Source: Clostridiales bacterium
GTDB taxonomy: Bacteria; Bacillota; Clostridia; Saccharofermentanales; Saccharofermentanaceae
Length of the DNA stretch: 64,000 bases
NCBI GenBank assembly: GCA_017478485.1
Contig: JAFVDI010000021.1
Coordinates: 62,001-126,000, forward strand
Direction: 5' to 3'
Below the pieces are notes generated by a model. That model was given only the letters and a program-made list of their open reading frames with translations, was not told where the DNA came from and did not search any database. Of the stretch, positions 34,745-43,598 are shown piece after piece. Each line of letters begins with the position of its first letter. Within the stretch, counting starts at the first letter, position 1. The translations under genes and the position numbers were made by a program.

Positions 34745-35222
34745 AACTGCTACCTCCCACGAAACGTTTTCTTAAGATTTCTTTTGCTCTGGTAAGTCTC
34801 ATTGACACTGCCGACGGGGCTATATCCAGAAAGTCAGCGATCTCTTTGAGGGAGTAGCCTTCGTAATAATGAAGGTGTATCGCGACTCTGAGTTTGTCCG
34901 GAAGTTCGGATACCGCTGCATACATTTCCGTATCATCTTCATCTATCTCGATGTCTGACCCTACATCTGCCGCATCTTCGAACGGTGCATTGAAAGCGAC
35001 GCTTGCCGATTTCAGAAAATCCCTGCACTTGTTGGCGGTCATGGTAAGGATATATGATTTTTCTTTTCCTTTTGTGATAGTGATATCGGACTTTATGAGC
35101 TTGACGAAAACATCCTGAACAACATCTTCGGCATCAGGTCTTGAGCCCAGATACGAATATGCCAGACGGAATGCGTCATCAGCATATGTATCGAACAGTC
35201 TCAACACAGCTTCATTGTTCAT
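34734..35222 (-). CDS. ECF-type RNA polymerase sigma factor
   Basis: A 162-residue sigma-70 of the extracytoplasmic function type. Region 2 is YLGSRPDAEDVVQDVFVKLI (about 24-45) and region 4 SLKEIADFLDIAPSAVSMRL (about 125-150). It directs polymerase to stress genes. AAGGAAGGTTAGG precedes ATG 35222. It overlaps its membrane partner by eleven bases. A sequence resembling ECF promoters lies upstream, so it may activate its own gene. Confidence 0.93.
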   Translation of the reverse strand: MNNEAVLRLFDTYADDAFRLAYSYLGSRPDAEDVVQDVFVKLIKSDITITKGKEKSYILTMTANKCRDFLKSASVAFNAPFEDAADVGSDIEIDEDDTEMYAAVSELPDKLRVAIHLHYYEGYSLKEIADFLDIAPSAVSMRLTRAKEILRKRFVGGSSYAG

Positions 35223-35260
35223 TTAGCCTAACCTTCCTTTTCGTGATTTTTGAGATCTCA

Positions 35261-35296
35261 CCTATAAGACGAATGAGGTCATACGATTTCACACAT
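35261..35296 (-). promoter_or_regulatory. Possible autoregulatory ECF promoter
   Basis: On the minus strand TGTGAAAT is followed about 14 bases later by CGTCTTATAGG. CGTC at -10 and an AAC/AAA-type -35 are usual for ECF sigma promoters. Confidence 0.4.
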
Positions 35297-35411
35297 TTTT
35301 TCGAATTTTTTTTTCGGGCGGCCGGCCGGGACAGGTATTACGGCCTCAATGAATGATACCCGAAGGCTTTAGATCCGTCTAATCAGAGCCTTCACGTTTT
35401 GCGTCACGTTT

Positions 35412-36311
35412 TCAGTCGTTTTCGTGACGGATTTTGTGAACAGCCGGCACTTCAAGGTAATCCTTAATCTGCTTCAGTGTATTTATGTTAGTTTCAGTAT
35501 AAGGAACGAAAATGATCCCGGTGTGGCCGTCCTTGCCGTACATGAACAGGCGGTGGTCACAGCCGAACCCGTTCAACACTTCATCAAAGTGGAACGTCAT
35601 CCTGCGCAGCACGTCCTTTGAGTTAGTCAGAAGTGCCAGCCTGGGCAGCCTTTTTAATGCGTTATTATTCCCGAAAAGAAGATAACCGTACCTTTTATCT
35701 TTCTTATAGCCTTTGGGGAAGACCATCTTCCTCATGCCCCAGTAGGCGATGCTGCTCTTGTAGAAGTGGAGAAGTCCGCAGTCGGTTATGATGCCTTTGT
35801 AACTGTAGCTGCGCTCAGGGAGCCCGTAATCAAACCTCATCATGGGATCGACACATAAAAGGGCTTCGGCTACCGCAAGGACAGCTCCTGATGAATGTCC
35901 CGCAATATAAAGCTGTTCAGGATCGCCTTCATATTCAGAGGCGTGATCCAGGACATACCTGACGGCACTGTCGATGTCCTCTGTCTGGTCAAAGACCGTC
36001 CATTCGGGGTAAGCGATCCTGACGTTGAGGTCAAAGACGGTAAACCCGAGGGAGGCCATGTAGCTGCCGAACATCCGGTTCATCGCTTTGTCTTCGGAGA
36101 TAAAGCCTCCGCCGTGAATGTCAATGAGAATGGGCTTCTTGGTGCCGTCTTTGCGGACATAGGCATCGAATGTATGGCCGGAAAGCCCGTCTTTTATATA
36201 AGGAATATCCTTTATCTCGGTAATGTTTTCGGGCAGACGGGACGGATCGATCTTTGCGAGATCGACTTTAAGTGCCTTTTCGCCTGACTTTTTCATAATC
36301 CAATTGATCAT
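35412..36311 (-). CDS. Alpha/beta hydrolase, esterase/lipase-like
   Basis: A 299-residue soluble hydrolase. The oxyanion motif is DIHGGGFIS and the nucleophile elbow is GHSSGAVLA (about residue 150). The catalytic His is in the late KDGHTGIIF. It belongs to the hormone-sensitive lipase-like esterases, acting on small acyl or acetyl esters. I chose ATG 36311, six bases after an extended -10 (TGTATAAT) and with no ribosome site; ATG 36326 would add five residues. The substrate is unknown. Confidence 0.85.
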   Translation of the reverse strand: MINWIMKKSGEKALKVDLAKIDPSRLPENITEIKDIPYIKDGLSGHTFDAYVRKDGTKKPILIDIHGGGFISEDKAMNRMFGSYMASLGFTVFDLNVRIAYPEWTVFDQTEDIDSAVRYVLDHASEYEGDPEQLYIAGHSSGAVLAVAEALLCVDPMMRFDYGLPERSYSYKGIITDCGLLHFYKSSIAYWGMRKMVFPKGYKKDKRYGYLLFGNNNALKRLPRLALLTNSKDVLRRMTFHFDEVLNGFGCDHRLFMYGKDGHTGIIFVPYTETNINTLKQIKDYLEVPAVHKIRHEND

Positions 36312-36317
36312 AAGGAG

Positions 36318-36325
36318 ATTATACA
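36318..36325 (-). promoter_or_regulatory. Extended -10 TGTATAAT for esterase gene
   Basis: On the minus strand TGTATAAT ends six bases before the chosen ATG. The extended TG may compensate for a weak -35. Confidence 0.5.
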
Positions 36326-36443
36326 TTGTTGTGTATTTTAATGTTCGGTTAATGTTTCACGATCATGAGATTAATATACAGGGATTATCATCTCACTATC
36401 AAAGCAGGCGCAAGGACGCCAAAGGAAATAAGGAGATGAACTA

Positions 36444-37343
36444 ATGAACACGATTCTTAAAATAATCGGACTGACCCGCAAATACGGATCAAAGACCGCG
36501 CTTAACAATGTTACATTTTCAGTCGAAAAGGGCAGGATCTACGGCTTTATCGGCGAAAACGGAGCAGGCAAGACCACAGCCATCAGGGCAATTACCGGTC
36601 TGTCCGAAGTTCCCGAAGGAACGATAGAACTTTTCGGGGCAAGCGACAGGAAGAGCATCCTTAAAGCCAGAAAGAAGATGGGATATCTTGTCGAGCATCC
36701 GATCCTTTCGATGAATGAGACCGCCCAGACAAATCTCAGGATGCAGCAGCTCCTGTACGGTCACAAAGACGAGGCCAAGATAACGAAGACCTTGGAGCGC
36801 GTCGGCCTCGGCGATGTCGGCAGAAAGAAGGTCAAGAACTTCTCATTGGGAATGAAGCAGAGGCTCGGTATCGCGATGGCCATCATCAACGATCCGGAGA
36901 TCCTGATCCTCGATGAGCCGGTAAACGGCCTTGACCCGATGGGTATGGTCGCTGTCAGAGAACTCCTTAAGTCGCTTTGCAACGAAGACGGCATCACGAT
37001 CGTTATCTCGAGCCACATCCTTGCAGAACTCTACCAGTTGGTTACAGATTACATCATTATCTCCCACGGCGAGATCATCGAGCAGATATCCAAAGAGGAA
37101 CTCGACAAGAAGTGCACGTCATACATCCTGATCGAGACAGAACAGCCGCAAAAGGCACTGCAGGTACTCGAAAGCTGCGGTTTGAAAGACGTTGAGATCG
37201 ACGGCGACACGATTAAGATCCATGACAACGTCGAAGAGAAGCAGGTGGCAATGATCATGTTCAACGCGAGCATCATACTCACGCAGCTGACAAGATACGA
37301 AAAGTCACTTGAAGACCACTATATCGAGCTTTTAGGGAGGTAA
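36444..37343 (+). CDS. ABC transporter ATP-binding protein
   Basis: A 299-residue ATPase. Walker A is GENGAGKTTAI, the signature FSLGMKQRL, and Walker B ILILDEPVNGLDPMG. The C-terminal extension (about 220-299) is typical of BcrA/NatA-type exporters. It pairs with the permease gene four bases downstream and with the two-component system that follows. The cargo is not known; antimicrobial peptide or lipid export is plausible from the context. Confidence 0.93.
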   Translation: MNTILKIIGLTRKYGSKTALNNVTFSVEKGRIYGFIGENGAGKTTAIRAITGLSEVPEGTIELFGASDRKSILKARKKMGYLVEHPILSMNETAQTNLRMQQLLYGHKDEAKITKTLERVGLGDVGRKKVKNFSLGMKQRLGIAMAIINDPEILILDEPVNGLDPMGMVAVRELLKSLCNEDGITIVISSHILAELYQLVTDYIIISHGEIIEQISKEELDKKCTSYILIETEQPQKALQVLESCGLKDVEIDGDTIKIHDNVEEKQVAMIMFNASIILTQLTRYEKSLEDHYIELLGR

Positions 37344-37347
37344 TAAC

Positions 37348-38079
37348 ATGAACCTTTATAAATGGGAAATGAAGCAGATGTTCAGAACAAAGGTGTTCTG
37401 GTTCATCGGAGGCGCGTTTATTTTTCTTATGTATTTGCTTCACAGCGAGGACCTCATCAAAGGCGGCGTCGGAGGGTACGAACTTTTCTTGAACCTGTGC
37501 AGGGATTTCAGATCGGCGTCACTGTTCTTCACCGGAATATTCGCAGGCCTTCACATAACAGGAGCGTTTGATGACAGAAGGATGCAGGCTGCGGTCATGG
37601 CAGGCAACAGCAGGGCGAAAGTGCTCTTAACCAAATTTGCATCATTTGCATCTGCGATCGCTCTCTATTTCGCAACATCCGTACTGCTCCCGGCAACCAT
37701 TGGATTTATAAGATTCGGAACAGTCTGTGAGGACGGTTCGTTCCTCAGGAACGTGGTAGCAAGAGCACCTCTCTACCTACTCACAGAGATCGCTGTATGT
37801 TCAATTTGCTTCATCATCTCGATGCTCTGCAAAAAGCCCGGCATCGCAGTCATCGTAAACATGGTAACAACGCTCACTGCAAGCCTTGCAGTTCAGTTTA
37901 TTGCACTTAAGCCCTGGGGAGAAAATGTTCTTCAGTATCTGCCTCACGGACAGAATGCGATCGTTTTCTCTGACATGAGCAATAAGAACTGCGTTCTCGC
38001 TCTCGGTGTCTGCATTGCTTTTATTGCCCTTGTCATTATGGGAAGCTATGCAAAGTTCAGAAAAGAGGAACTGAAATAA
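37348..38079 (+). CDS. ABC-2 type transporter permease
   Basis: A 243-residue membrane protein with six hydrophobic segments (for example VFWFIGGAFIFLMYLL near the start, a last one at 215-235). It has the size and layout of the permease of BcrB/NatB-like exporters. It follows the ATPase gene by four bases. Its cargo is unknown. Confidence 0.85.
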   Translation: MNLYKWEMKQMFRTKVFWFIGGAFIFLMYLLHSEDLIKGGVGGYELFLNLCRDFRSASLFFTGIFAGLHITGAFDDRRMQAAVMAGNSRAKVLLTKFASFASAIALYFATSVLLPATIGFIRFGTVCEDGSFLRNVVARAPLYLLTEIAVCSICFIISMLCKKPGIAVIVNMVTTLTASLAVQFIALKPWGENVLQYLPHGQNAIVFSDMSNKNCVLALGVCIAFIALVIMGSYAKFRKEELK

Positions 38080-38082
38080 TAG

Positions 38083-38088
38083 TATAAT
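38083..38088 (+). promoter_or_regulatory. Candidate -10 hexamer TATAAT
   Basis: TATAAT lies between the permease and regulator genes, so the two-component system may also have its own promoter. The -35 is weak. Confidence 0.42.
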
Positions 38089-38118
38089 AGGATCAAAATT
38101 TTAAACGGGGGCCTGTTT

Positions 38119-38784
38119 ATGCCTAACATCCTTATAGCAGATGACGAGAAAGAGATAATAAGACTTCTCAAGATCTATCTGAACGACTATAACGTGCTTG
38201 AGGCAAATGACGGGCAGCAGGCCCTCGCGATCCTTAATTCACAACAGGTTGACCTTGCCATCGTGGATATCATGATGCCGAAGGTCGACGGATACCAGCT
38301 GATAACTAAGATCCGCGAAAAGAGCAGTTACATTCCGGTGATAATAATCTCCGCGAAAGTATCGCTCTCAGACCGGATCTTAGGCATGGATATAGGCGCC
38401 GACGATTACATAACCAAGCCGTTTGAGCCCCTTGAGGTACAGGCAAAGGTCAGGGCGCAGTTAAGACGCCTTTCGGCTTCGGATGCTTTTGCAAAGACGG
38501 AGACTGTCACGGTCGGTGACGTTATACTCAATGTTTCCGAATGCACGGTGACCAAGGACGGCGTGACTGTTGAACTCACGAAGAATGAGTTTAAGGTCCT
38601 TGAACTCTTAATGGGCAACCCCAGAAGAGTCTTTACCAAAGAGCAGATCTACGAATCCGCCTGGTACGATGCGGACAGCGTTGATGACAATACGATAAGG
38701 GTCATAATAAGCCGCCTTAGAGACAAGGTCGGAGCAGAGCACATCAAGACGATAAGGGGATTGGGCTACCGCTATGAAGAGTAA
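38119..38784 (+). CDS. OmpR/PhoB-family response regulator
   Basis: A 221-residue regulator. The receiver domain begins ILIADDEKEIIRLLKIYL; the phosphorylated Asp is in LAIVDIMMPKVDG (about residue 51), and the Lys in YITKPF. The C-terminal winged helix (125-221) has the usual TKNEFKVLELLMGNPRRVFT and IRGLGYRYE. AACGGGGG precedes the start. It overlaps the kinase gene by eleven bases. It probably controls the adjacent ABC transporter. Confidence 0.95.
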   Translation: MPNILIADDEKEIIRLLKIYLNDYNVLEANDGQQALAILNSQQVDLAIVDIMMPKVDGYQLITKIREKSSYIPVIIISAKVSLSDRILGMDIGADDYITKPFEPLEVQAKVRAQLRRLSASDAFAKTETVTVGDVILNVSECTVTKDGVTVELTKNEFKVLELLMGNPRRVFTKEQIYESAWYDADSVDDNTIRVIISRLRDKVGAEHIKTIRGLGYRYEE

Positions 38785-39709
38785 GAACGGTATGGTGAGA
38801 CTTCGAAAAAAGATAGTGATCACGTTTATCTGGGTCACTCTTTTATGCGGTACCATAACTGAGATCCTTGATCTTATCTTTGCATCGCTCCAGCCCTTGC
38901 TTTCAGGTGATGAAAGGCTTATCATCGCATCTTTGCCCGTAGTTATCCTGTTTAACTTCCTTGCCTATGTGTCCTGCGGCCTGATCTTTTACATTGTCGT
39001 CAGGAGTGCCATCCGCAAGGAGAGCGAGCGCCAGGTGAAAGAGAATAACCTGATGTATGCTGCGGTCGCACATGACCTCAAGACTCCGCTGACTTCGATC
39101 CAGGGCTTCGCAAAAGCACTCGAAGACGGTAAGGTCCCCGAAGAAGAGAAGAAGGAGATTTCAGACATAATCGCAAAGAAGAGCGAACGCATGAACGAAC
39201 TTGTGGATCTTCTTTTTGAATATTCACAGCTCGGAACGGCAGAATATAAGCCCAATCTTTCTGATTTTGACATAGCCGGGCTCATGCGCGGGATAATCGC
39301 CGAGAATTACAGCGATCTGGAAGACCATAAGATAGAAGTCGATGTTCACATACCTGACACTCCGGTGATCGTAAATGCTGATAAACGCGATATTACAAGA
39401 GCTCTTTCAAACCTGGTGATCAACACATACAAGCACAATCCCGACGGAATCACTTTTTATGTTCGGATGGAGAAAACAGGTGATAAGTGCGAGATCATCC
39501 TGGCCGATACCGGAAACGACATACCTGAGGGAATGAATATCTTCGAGCCTTTTGTAACCGAGAATACGGCAAGGTCAACAGGCGGCGGAACAGGCCTCGG
39601 GCTTGCTCTGACCAAACGCATAATTGACCGCTACGGCGGAACGATTGCTCTTGTTCACGATGTTCCCGGATACACGAAGGCTTTTAAGATCAGGCTTAAG
39701 TGCAGATGA
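38774..39709 (+). CDS. Sensor histidine kinase
   Basis: A 311-residue kinase. Two hydrophobic segments at 12-35 and 50-75 enclose a very short outer loop, so it probably senses within the membrane or via its ABC partner. The H-box is AAVAHDLKTPLTSIQG; the ATP domain has N (LSNLVINTYKHNP), G1 (LADTGNDIPEG) and G2 (TGGGTGLGLALTKRI). No HAMP domain is obvious. This small intramembrane-sensing layout is common in antibiotic-response systems beside ABC exporters. Confidence 0.92.
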   Translation: MKSKNGMVRLRKKIVITFIWVTLLCGTITEILDLIFASLQPLLSGDERLIIASLPVVILFNFLAYVSCGLIFYIVVRSAIRKESERQVKENNLMYAAVAHDLKTPLTSIQGFAKALEDGKVPEEEKKEISDIIAKKSERMNELVDLLFEYSQLGTAEYKPNLSDFDIAGLMRGIIAENYSDLEDHKIEVDVHIPDTPVIVNADKRDITRALSNLVINTYKHNPDGITFYVRMEKTGDKCEIILADTGNDIPEGMNIFEPFVTENTARSTGGGTGLGLALTKRIIDRYGGTIALVHDVPGYTKAFKIRLKCR

Positions 39710-39739
39710 TCTTATCAACAGTTGTGAGGTGAGAAATCA

Positions 39740-40348
39740 ATGAAGGACATTGAAAGATTCGAAAAACAGATGGCATTCATCCGCGAGATCGACAAAGAGA
39801 AGATGATCAAGCGCCAGAGCTACCTTTCTGATTGCGAGACGCATGAGGATGATGCCCAGCACGCCTGGCACATGGCGATAATGACGCTCCTGCTCAAGGA
39901 ATATTCAAACGAAGATATAGACGTCCTCAAGACGATGTCGATGCTCCTGATCCACGACCTCGTTGAGGTCTATGCGGGCGATACCTATGCGTATGACGAG
40001 GAAGGTAAGAAGACTCAGGCAGAACGCGAAGCGAAAGCTGCCGACAAGCTCTACGGGCTTCTTCCGGAAGACCAGGGCGAATACCTGAAATCCCTCTGGC
40101 TTGAATTTGAAGAACAAAAGACTCCCGAAGCAAAGTTTGCAAGGACGATGGACTGCTTCCAGCCTCTTATCTTAAACGATGCAACAGACGGCAGGGCATG
40201 GAAGGAACATGACGTCAGAAAAAACTGGGTAATGAAGCGCAATCAGAATACCCACAAGGGATCAGAGGACATCTGGGAATACGCCAGGGAAAACCTGATC
40301 GAAAAGAACGTCCAGAAGGGAAATATCATTGATGACAGCAATGAGTAA
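39740..40348 (+). CDS. HD-domain hydrolase (YfbR-like)
   Basis: A 202-residue metal-dependent phosphohydrolase. The HD pattern is HAWHMAIMT ... LIHDLVEVYAGD, followed by a C-terminal helix bundle, matching the HD_3 group that includes 5'-deoxynucleotidases. GAGGTGAG precedes the start. It overlaps the next GNAT gene by seventeen bases. The substrate, likely a nucleotide, is inferred from the family. Confidence 0.87.
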   Translation: MKDIERFEKQMAFIREIDKEKMIKRQSYLSDCETHEDDAQHAWHMAIMTLLLKEYSNEDIDVLKTMSMLLIHDLVEVYAGDTYAYDEEGKKTQAEREAKAADKLYGLLPEDQGEYLKSLWLEFEEQKTPEAKFARTMDCFQPLILNDATDGRAWKEHDVRKNWVMKRNQNTHKGSEDIWEYARENLIEKNVQKGNIIDDSNE

Positions 40349-40793
40349 GATAATCAGAGCCGGATATAACGATCTGCCTGAGATCCTTGATCTGCAGTAC
40401 CTTGCGTATCAGACCGAGGCAGCCAGATTCGGCAGAAACGACATACAGCCGCTTACGGAAACGCTGGATGAACTTAAACAGCAGTATGAGAGCGGTATTT
40501 TTCTTAAGCTCGTGGAAGATGACGGCTCGATAACAGGTTCGGTCCGTGCTCATTCAAAGGACGGAACGGCGTATATCGGCAAACTTATGGTCCATCCGGA
40601 TCACCGCCGCAAAGGGTATGCCACCATGCTCCTTTCTGAGATCGAAAAGTGTTTTCCGGGCTGCAGATATGAGCTTTACACCAGTACAAGGAGCAAAGAA
40701 AACATAAGGCTTTATGAGAAGCTCGGATACAGGATCTTTGATCGGAGACAGGTAGATGATGAACTTGTTTTCGTCTATCTTGAAAAGATTTGA
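40332..40793 (+). CDS. GNAT family N-acetyltransferase
   Basis: A 153-residue acetyltransferase. MVHPDHRRKGYATMLLSEIE is the acetyl-CoA loop and NIRLYEKLGYRIFD the end. Its start overlaps the HD gene; AGAAGGG lies eleven bases before ATG 40332, while ATG 40341 and TTG 40329 are other possible starts. The substrate is unknown. Confidence 0.87.
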   Translation: MTAMSKIIRAGYNDLPEILDLQYLAYQTEAARFGRNDIQPLTETLDELKQQYESGIFLKLVEDDGSITGSVRAHSKDGTAYIGKLMVHPDHRRKGYATMLLSEIEKCFPGCRYELYTSTRSKENIRLYEKLGYRIFDRRQVDDELVFVYLEKI

Positions 40794-41072
40794 GATTTCA
40801 GCAGAAAGGACTAAAAAAGAGAGCAAAAGCGGCTGCTGACTTGCTTGAATTTTACCTCATTTATTCCACTTCTTTCGTTATAGAATTACCTCGGGATCGC
40901 ATTGGACAGCGGCCGTGTTTCCGTGCCCCGGAATTGCGGGTGTGCTGAAAACAGTAGGAATTCTTACTGTAAACGGTTAAATGTGGCCCTTGTAAGTGAA
41001 AGGAATTGAAATTGTCAAATAATAGACATATTTATAGCATATATTAGAAGATAACGAATACAGGAGATAGAA
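40794..41072 (+). other. Intergenic region with palindrome and possible structured RNA
   Basis: No gene is seen in these 279 bases. A TATAGAAT sequence at about 40880 could be a -10. Downstream is a GC-rich part (40893-40945) able to form local stems, such as CGCATT with AATTGCG. At 40951-40970 is a nearly perfect 20-base palindrome (ACAGTA and TACTGT arms), which could be an operator or hairpin. The lipoprotein promoter is at 41012-41040. I could not match it to a known riboswitch. Confidence 0.4.
41012..41040 (+). promoter_or_regulatory. Promoter for lipoprotein pair
   Basis: TTGTCA at 41012-41017 and TAGCAT at 41035-41040 are 17 bases apart; the ribosome site AGGAGA precedes the ATG at 41073. 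Confidence 0.55.
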
Positions 41073-41915
41073 ATGAAGAAGTTTCAGACGACAATTGGCA
41101 TAGCACTGATGATGGCAATGACCGCGGGTATCGCGGGCTGCAACGTTACGCCTGCCCAGACGAGTCTTCCGACTGCCTTAACGCAGTCAAGCGAGACGGC
41201 TTCGGTAACCACAACGGAAGAGACCACAGAGGCAACTTCGGAAACGGAAGAGACGACCGAAGAGACGACAACAGAAGAAACAACGACAGAAGAGACCACG
41301 ACTGAGGAGACGACCAAGAAGGCAACTCCCACACCCATTCCTGAATCTGATGCCAAGACAACAGTTAAGGATCAGTACAAGCGCGGCTTCAAGGTCAACG
41401 GAAAGACGCTTTATACTCACATCCCTCAGGTAATTATCGAAGACGTTGATACAAAAGCGTTTAACGCCGAGGTCTTAAAGAAGTTCCAGGACATCGCCAA
41501 AAAGAACGACAGCCGTGTCTACTATTCCTATTTTGTCGGCAAAAAGGCTGTTTCGCTTTACATCACGATAGAACTTGAATCCGGTAATTCGCAGCAGAAA
41601 AACTTCTATGTGTATAACTGCTCGAGAACTACAGGCAAAAAACTCTCCAGAGAAGAAATGCTAAAGATAATGGGCGTAAGTTCTTCGACGTTCAACAGCA
41701 AAGTTAAAAATGCAATAAAGAACATGTGGAAAAAGAACTACGGTAAGGATACCAGCGCTGAAAAGAAAACGATGGAAAAGAATTCCCTCAAGACAAAGAT
41801 GATCAACAGCGCCATACCTTATGTGAACAAAAACGGTAAAAAGGCATATCTGGTCAGGCAGATCGAAGTCCCGGGTCAGATGTCCCATATAGATCTACAC
41901 GGTACATTTTCATAA
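41073..41915 (+). CDS. Lipoprotein with Thr/Glu-rich linker, paralogue 1
   Basis: A 280-residue exported lipoprotein. The lipobox is IAGC (Cys23). Residues 35-95 are a Thr/Glu-rich linker of repeated TTEE units, made by tandem short repeats. The folded domain (about 100-280) has YKRGFKVNGKTLYTHIPQV and YVYNCSRTTGKKLSREE and is homologous to the next gene. I know no function; the shape suggests an extracytoplasmic domain held off the membrane by a flexible stalk. Confidence 0.78.
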   Translation: MKKFQTTIGIALMMAMTAGIAGCNVTPAQTSLPTALTQSSETASVTTTEETTEATSETEETTEETTTEETTTEETTTEETTKKATPTPIPESDAKTTVKDQYKRGFKVNGKTLYTHIPQVIIEDVDTKAFNAEVLKKFQDIAKKNDSRVYYSYFVGKKAVSLYITIELESGNSQQKNFYVYNCSRTTGKKLSREEMLKIMGVSSSTFNSKVKNAIKNMWKKNYGKDTSAEKKTMEKNSLKTKMINSAIPYVNKNGKKAYLVRQIEVPGQMSHIDLHGTFS

Positions 41916-41940
41916 AACAGGAAAGCGGAGGTAAATTGAA

Positions 41941-42843
41941 ATGAAACTGAAATCGATCGTAAGTGCAGCATTGATCCTTTCAATGACTGCAGGCATCGCA
42001 GGATGCGGTCTCCAGCGCAGCGAAACTGATCCTACTACTACAACAACAGCAGCAGAATCCAGCGAGACTACAACAGAGACATCTGAAGAGTCAAAGGAGT
42101 CCAAGGCGTCTGAAGAATCCAAGGTTTCCGAGACTTCTGAATCAAAGGAGTCAGGTGAATCCAAGCCGGCTGAGTCTACAAAGACCACTGAGTCTTCAAA
42201 AGCTTCTGAGTCCAAAGCATCAGAGTCAAAGACCACAGAGACATCTTCATCTGATACTACAAAGGAAACAGGTGAGAATTCCGGTCTTGCTACAGTCTCT
42301 ATCTACAATGCATACAAGAGAACATTCAAGAAGGGCAAGAAGAGCTATAAGACACAGTATCCTAAGATCATGGTTGCAAACGTCAACACATCTAAGGTCA
42401 ACAAGGAGATCGCTGACAAGTTCAAGCCCATCGCAAAGAAGAACAACAGCAGAGTCGGCTACACATACTATGTCCGTAAGTACCTTATCTCTGTAGTTGT
42501 TTTCGTTGAGAAGACACCCGGCAATTCAAAGACCAGAGATTATTATGTTTACAACGTATCCAGGATCAACGGCAAGAAGCTGACACGTGCACAGGTCCTC
42601 AAGTCCCTTGGCATGAAGGATAACACCTTCAACGTCAAGGTTAAGGCAAGCGTTCAGAATTACTGGAAGAACAACTTCAAGAAGGATACAAGCGCCGAGA
42701 AGAAGGAAATGGAGAAGAAGTCTGTTACCATTAAGTCTCTCAACGGTGCAATGCCTTACATGAACACAAACGGCAAGATCAGTTATGTTCTCCGTCAGGT
42801 TCAGACTCCTAACGGAAAAGTTGATCTTAAAGGTACTTGCTGA
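41941..42843 (+). CDS. Lipoprotein with Ser/Glu/Lys-rich linker, paralogue 2
   Basis: A 300-residue paralogue of the preceding gene. The lipobox is IAGC (Cys22). The linker (35-115) is rich in Ser, Glu and Lys (ESKESKASEESKVSE) rather than Thr/Glu. The folded domain shares PKIMVANVNT, YYVYNVSRINGKKLTRAQVL and KDTSAEKKEMEKKS-like positions with paralogue 1. Codons favour AAG, ACA and TCT more than neighbours, suggesting strong expression. It follows by 25 bases. Confidence 0.78.
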   Translation: MKLKSIVSAALILSMTAGIAGCGLQRSETDPTTTTTAAESSETTTETSEESKESKASEESKVSETSESKESGESKPAESTKTTESSKASESKASESKTTETSSSDTTKETGENSGLATVSIYNAYKRTFKKGKKSYKTQYPKIMVANVNTSKVNKEIADKFKPIAKKNNSRVGYTYYVRKYLISVVVFVEKTPGNSKTRDYYVYNVSRINGKKLTRAQVLKSLGMKDNTFNVKVKASVQNYWKNNFKKDTSAEKKEMEKKSVTIKSLNGAMPYMNTNGKISYVLRQVQTPNGKVDLKGTC

Positions 42844-42851
42844 TCTGAACC

Positions 42852-43598
42852 ATGTTGAAGCAGGTTGTCTTTGATCACATAAGGGACCAATACGGAATCG
42901 AACCGGACTATCCGTTCGAAAAATATCCTGAGATAGTTTCCTTCCGTCACAAGGACAACAATAAGTGGTTTGGGCTTATCATGAATGTGAGTGGTGTCAA
43001 GCTTGGTCTTGACACCACTTCTTTTATTCCCGTTATCAATCTGAAGATCGATGACCCTGTATTCCGCGACATCCTGATAGAGCAGCCGGGAATCATTCCT
43101 GCATATCACATGAACAAGCGGCAGTGGATAAGCGTGTTCCTGGATGGAACAGTGCCGATGGAACGTGTGGCAGATCTTATAGATGCAAGTTACAGCGCAA
43201 CCGCTTCGAAAAAGAAGAAGCAGAATGACCGTCCTGTGAAAGAGTGGATAATCCCTTCAAATCCCAAGTACTACGACGTCATCAAGGCTTTTGAGAAAGC
43301 TGATGAGATAGACTGGAAGCAGGGCGCGGGAATTAAGACGGGAGATACGATCTATCTCTATGTGGGAGCGCCCGTATCTGCCATTCTCTATAAGTGCAGA
43401 GTAACTGAAACAGATATTCCGTACAACTATCAGGATAAGAACCTGACGATTAAAGCGTTGATGAAGATAAAACTTCTAAAGCGCTATGACAAAAATCAAT
43501 TCACTTTCAAGATACTTAACGATGAATACGGTATCTTCGCCGTAAGAGGCCCAAGAGGCGTTCCGTTCAGTTTGAGTGAGGCACTGAACAATGAATGA
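42852..43598 (+). CDS. MmcQ/YjbR-domain protein fused to EVE-like domain
   Basis: A 248-residue soluble protein. Residues 1-115 match MmcQ/YjbR (IVSFRHKDNNKWFGLIMNVSG, then IPAYHMNKRQWISVFLDG), a small domain common in Firmicutes. Residues 130-248 resemble an EVE/PUA-like domain (WIIPSNPKYYDVIKAFEKADE; DTIYLYVGAPVSAILYKCRV), which binds modified bases in other proteins. The link suggests a nucleic-acid or nucleotide role, but this is inference. It overlaps the DUF4298 gene by eight bases. Confidence 0.78.
   Translation: MLKQVVFDHIRDQYGIEPDYPFEKYPEIVSFRHKDNNKWFGLIMNVSGVKLGLDTTSFIPVINLKIDDPVFRDILIEQPGIIPAYHMNKRQWISVFLDGTVPMERVADLIDASYSATASKKKKQNDRPVKEWIIPSNPKYYDVIKAFEKADEIDWKQGAGIKTGDTIYLYVGAPVSAILYKCRVTETDIPYNYQDKNLTIKALMKIKLLKRYDKNQFTFKILNDEYGIFAVRGPRGVPFSLSEALNNE

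Noticed and set aside
35306..35332. T-run followed by a GGCCGGCC palindrome as a terminator
   Set aside because: The T-run is on the wrong side of the GC palindrome for either strand, and the palindrome is too short to form a stable stem with a loop.
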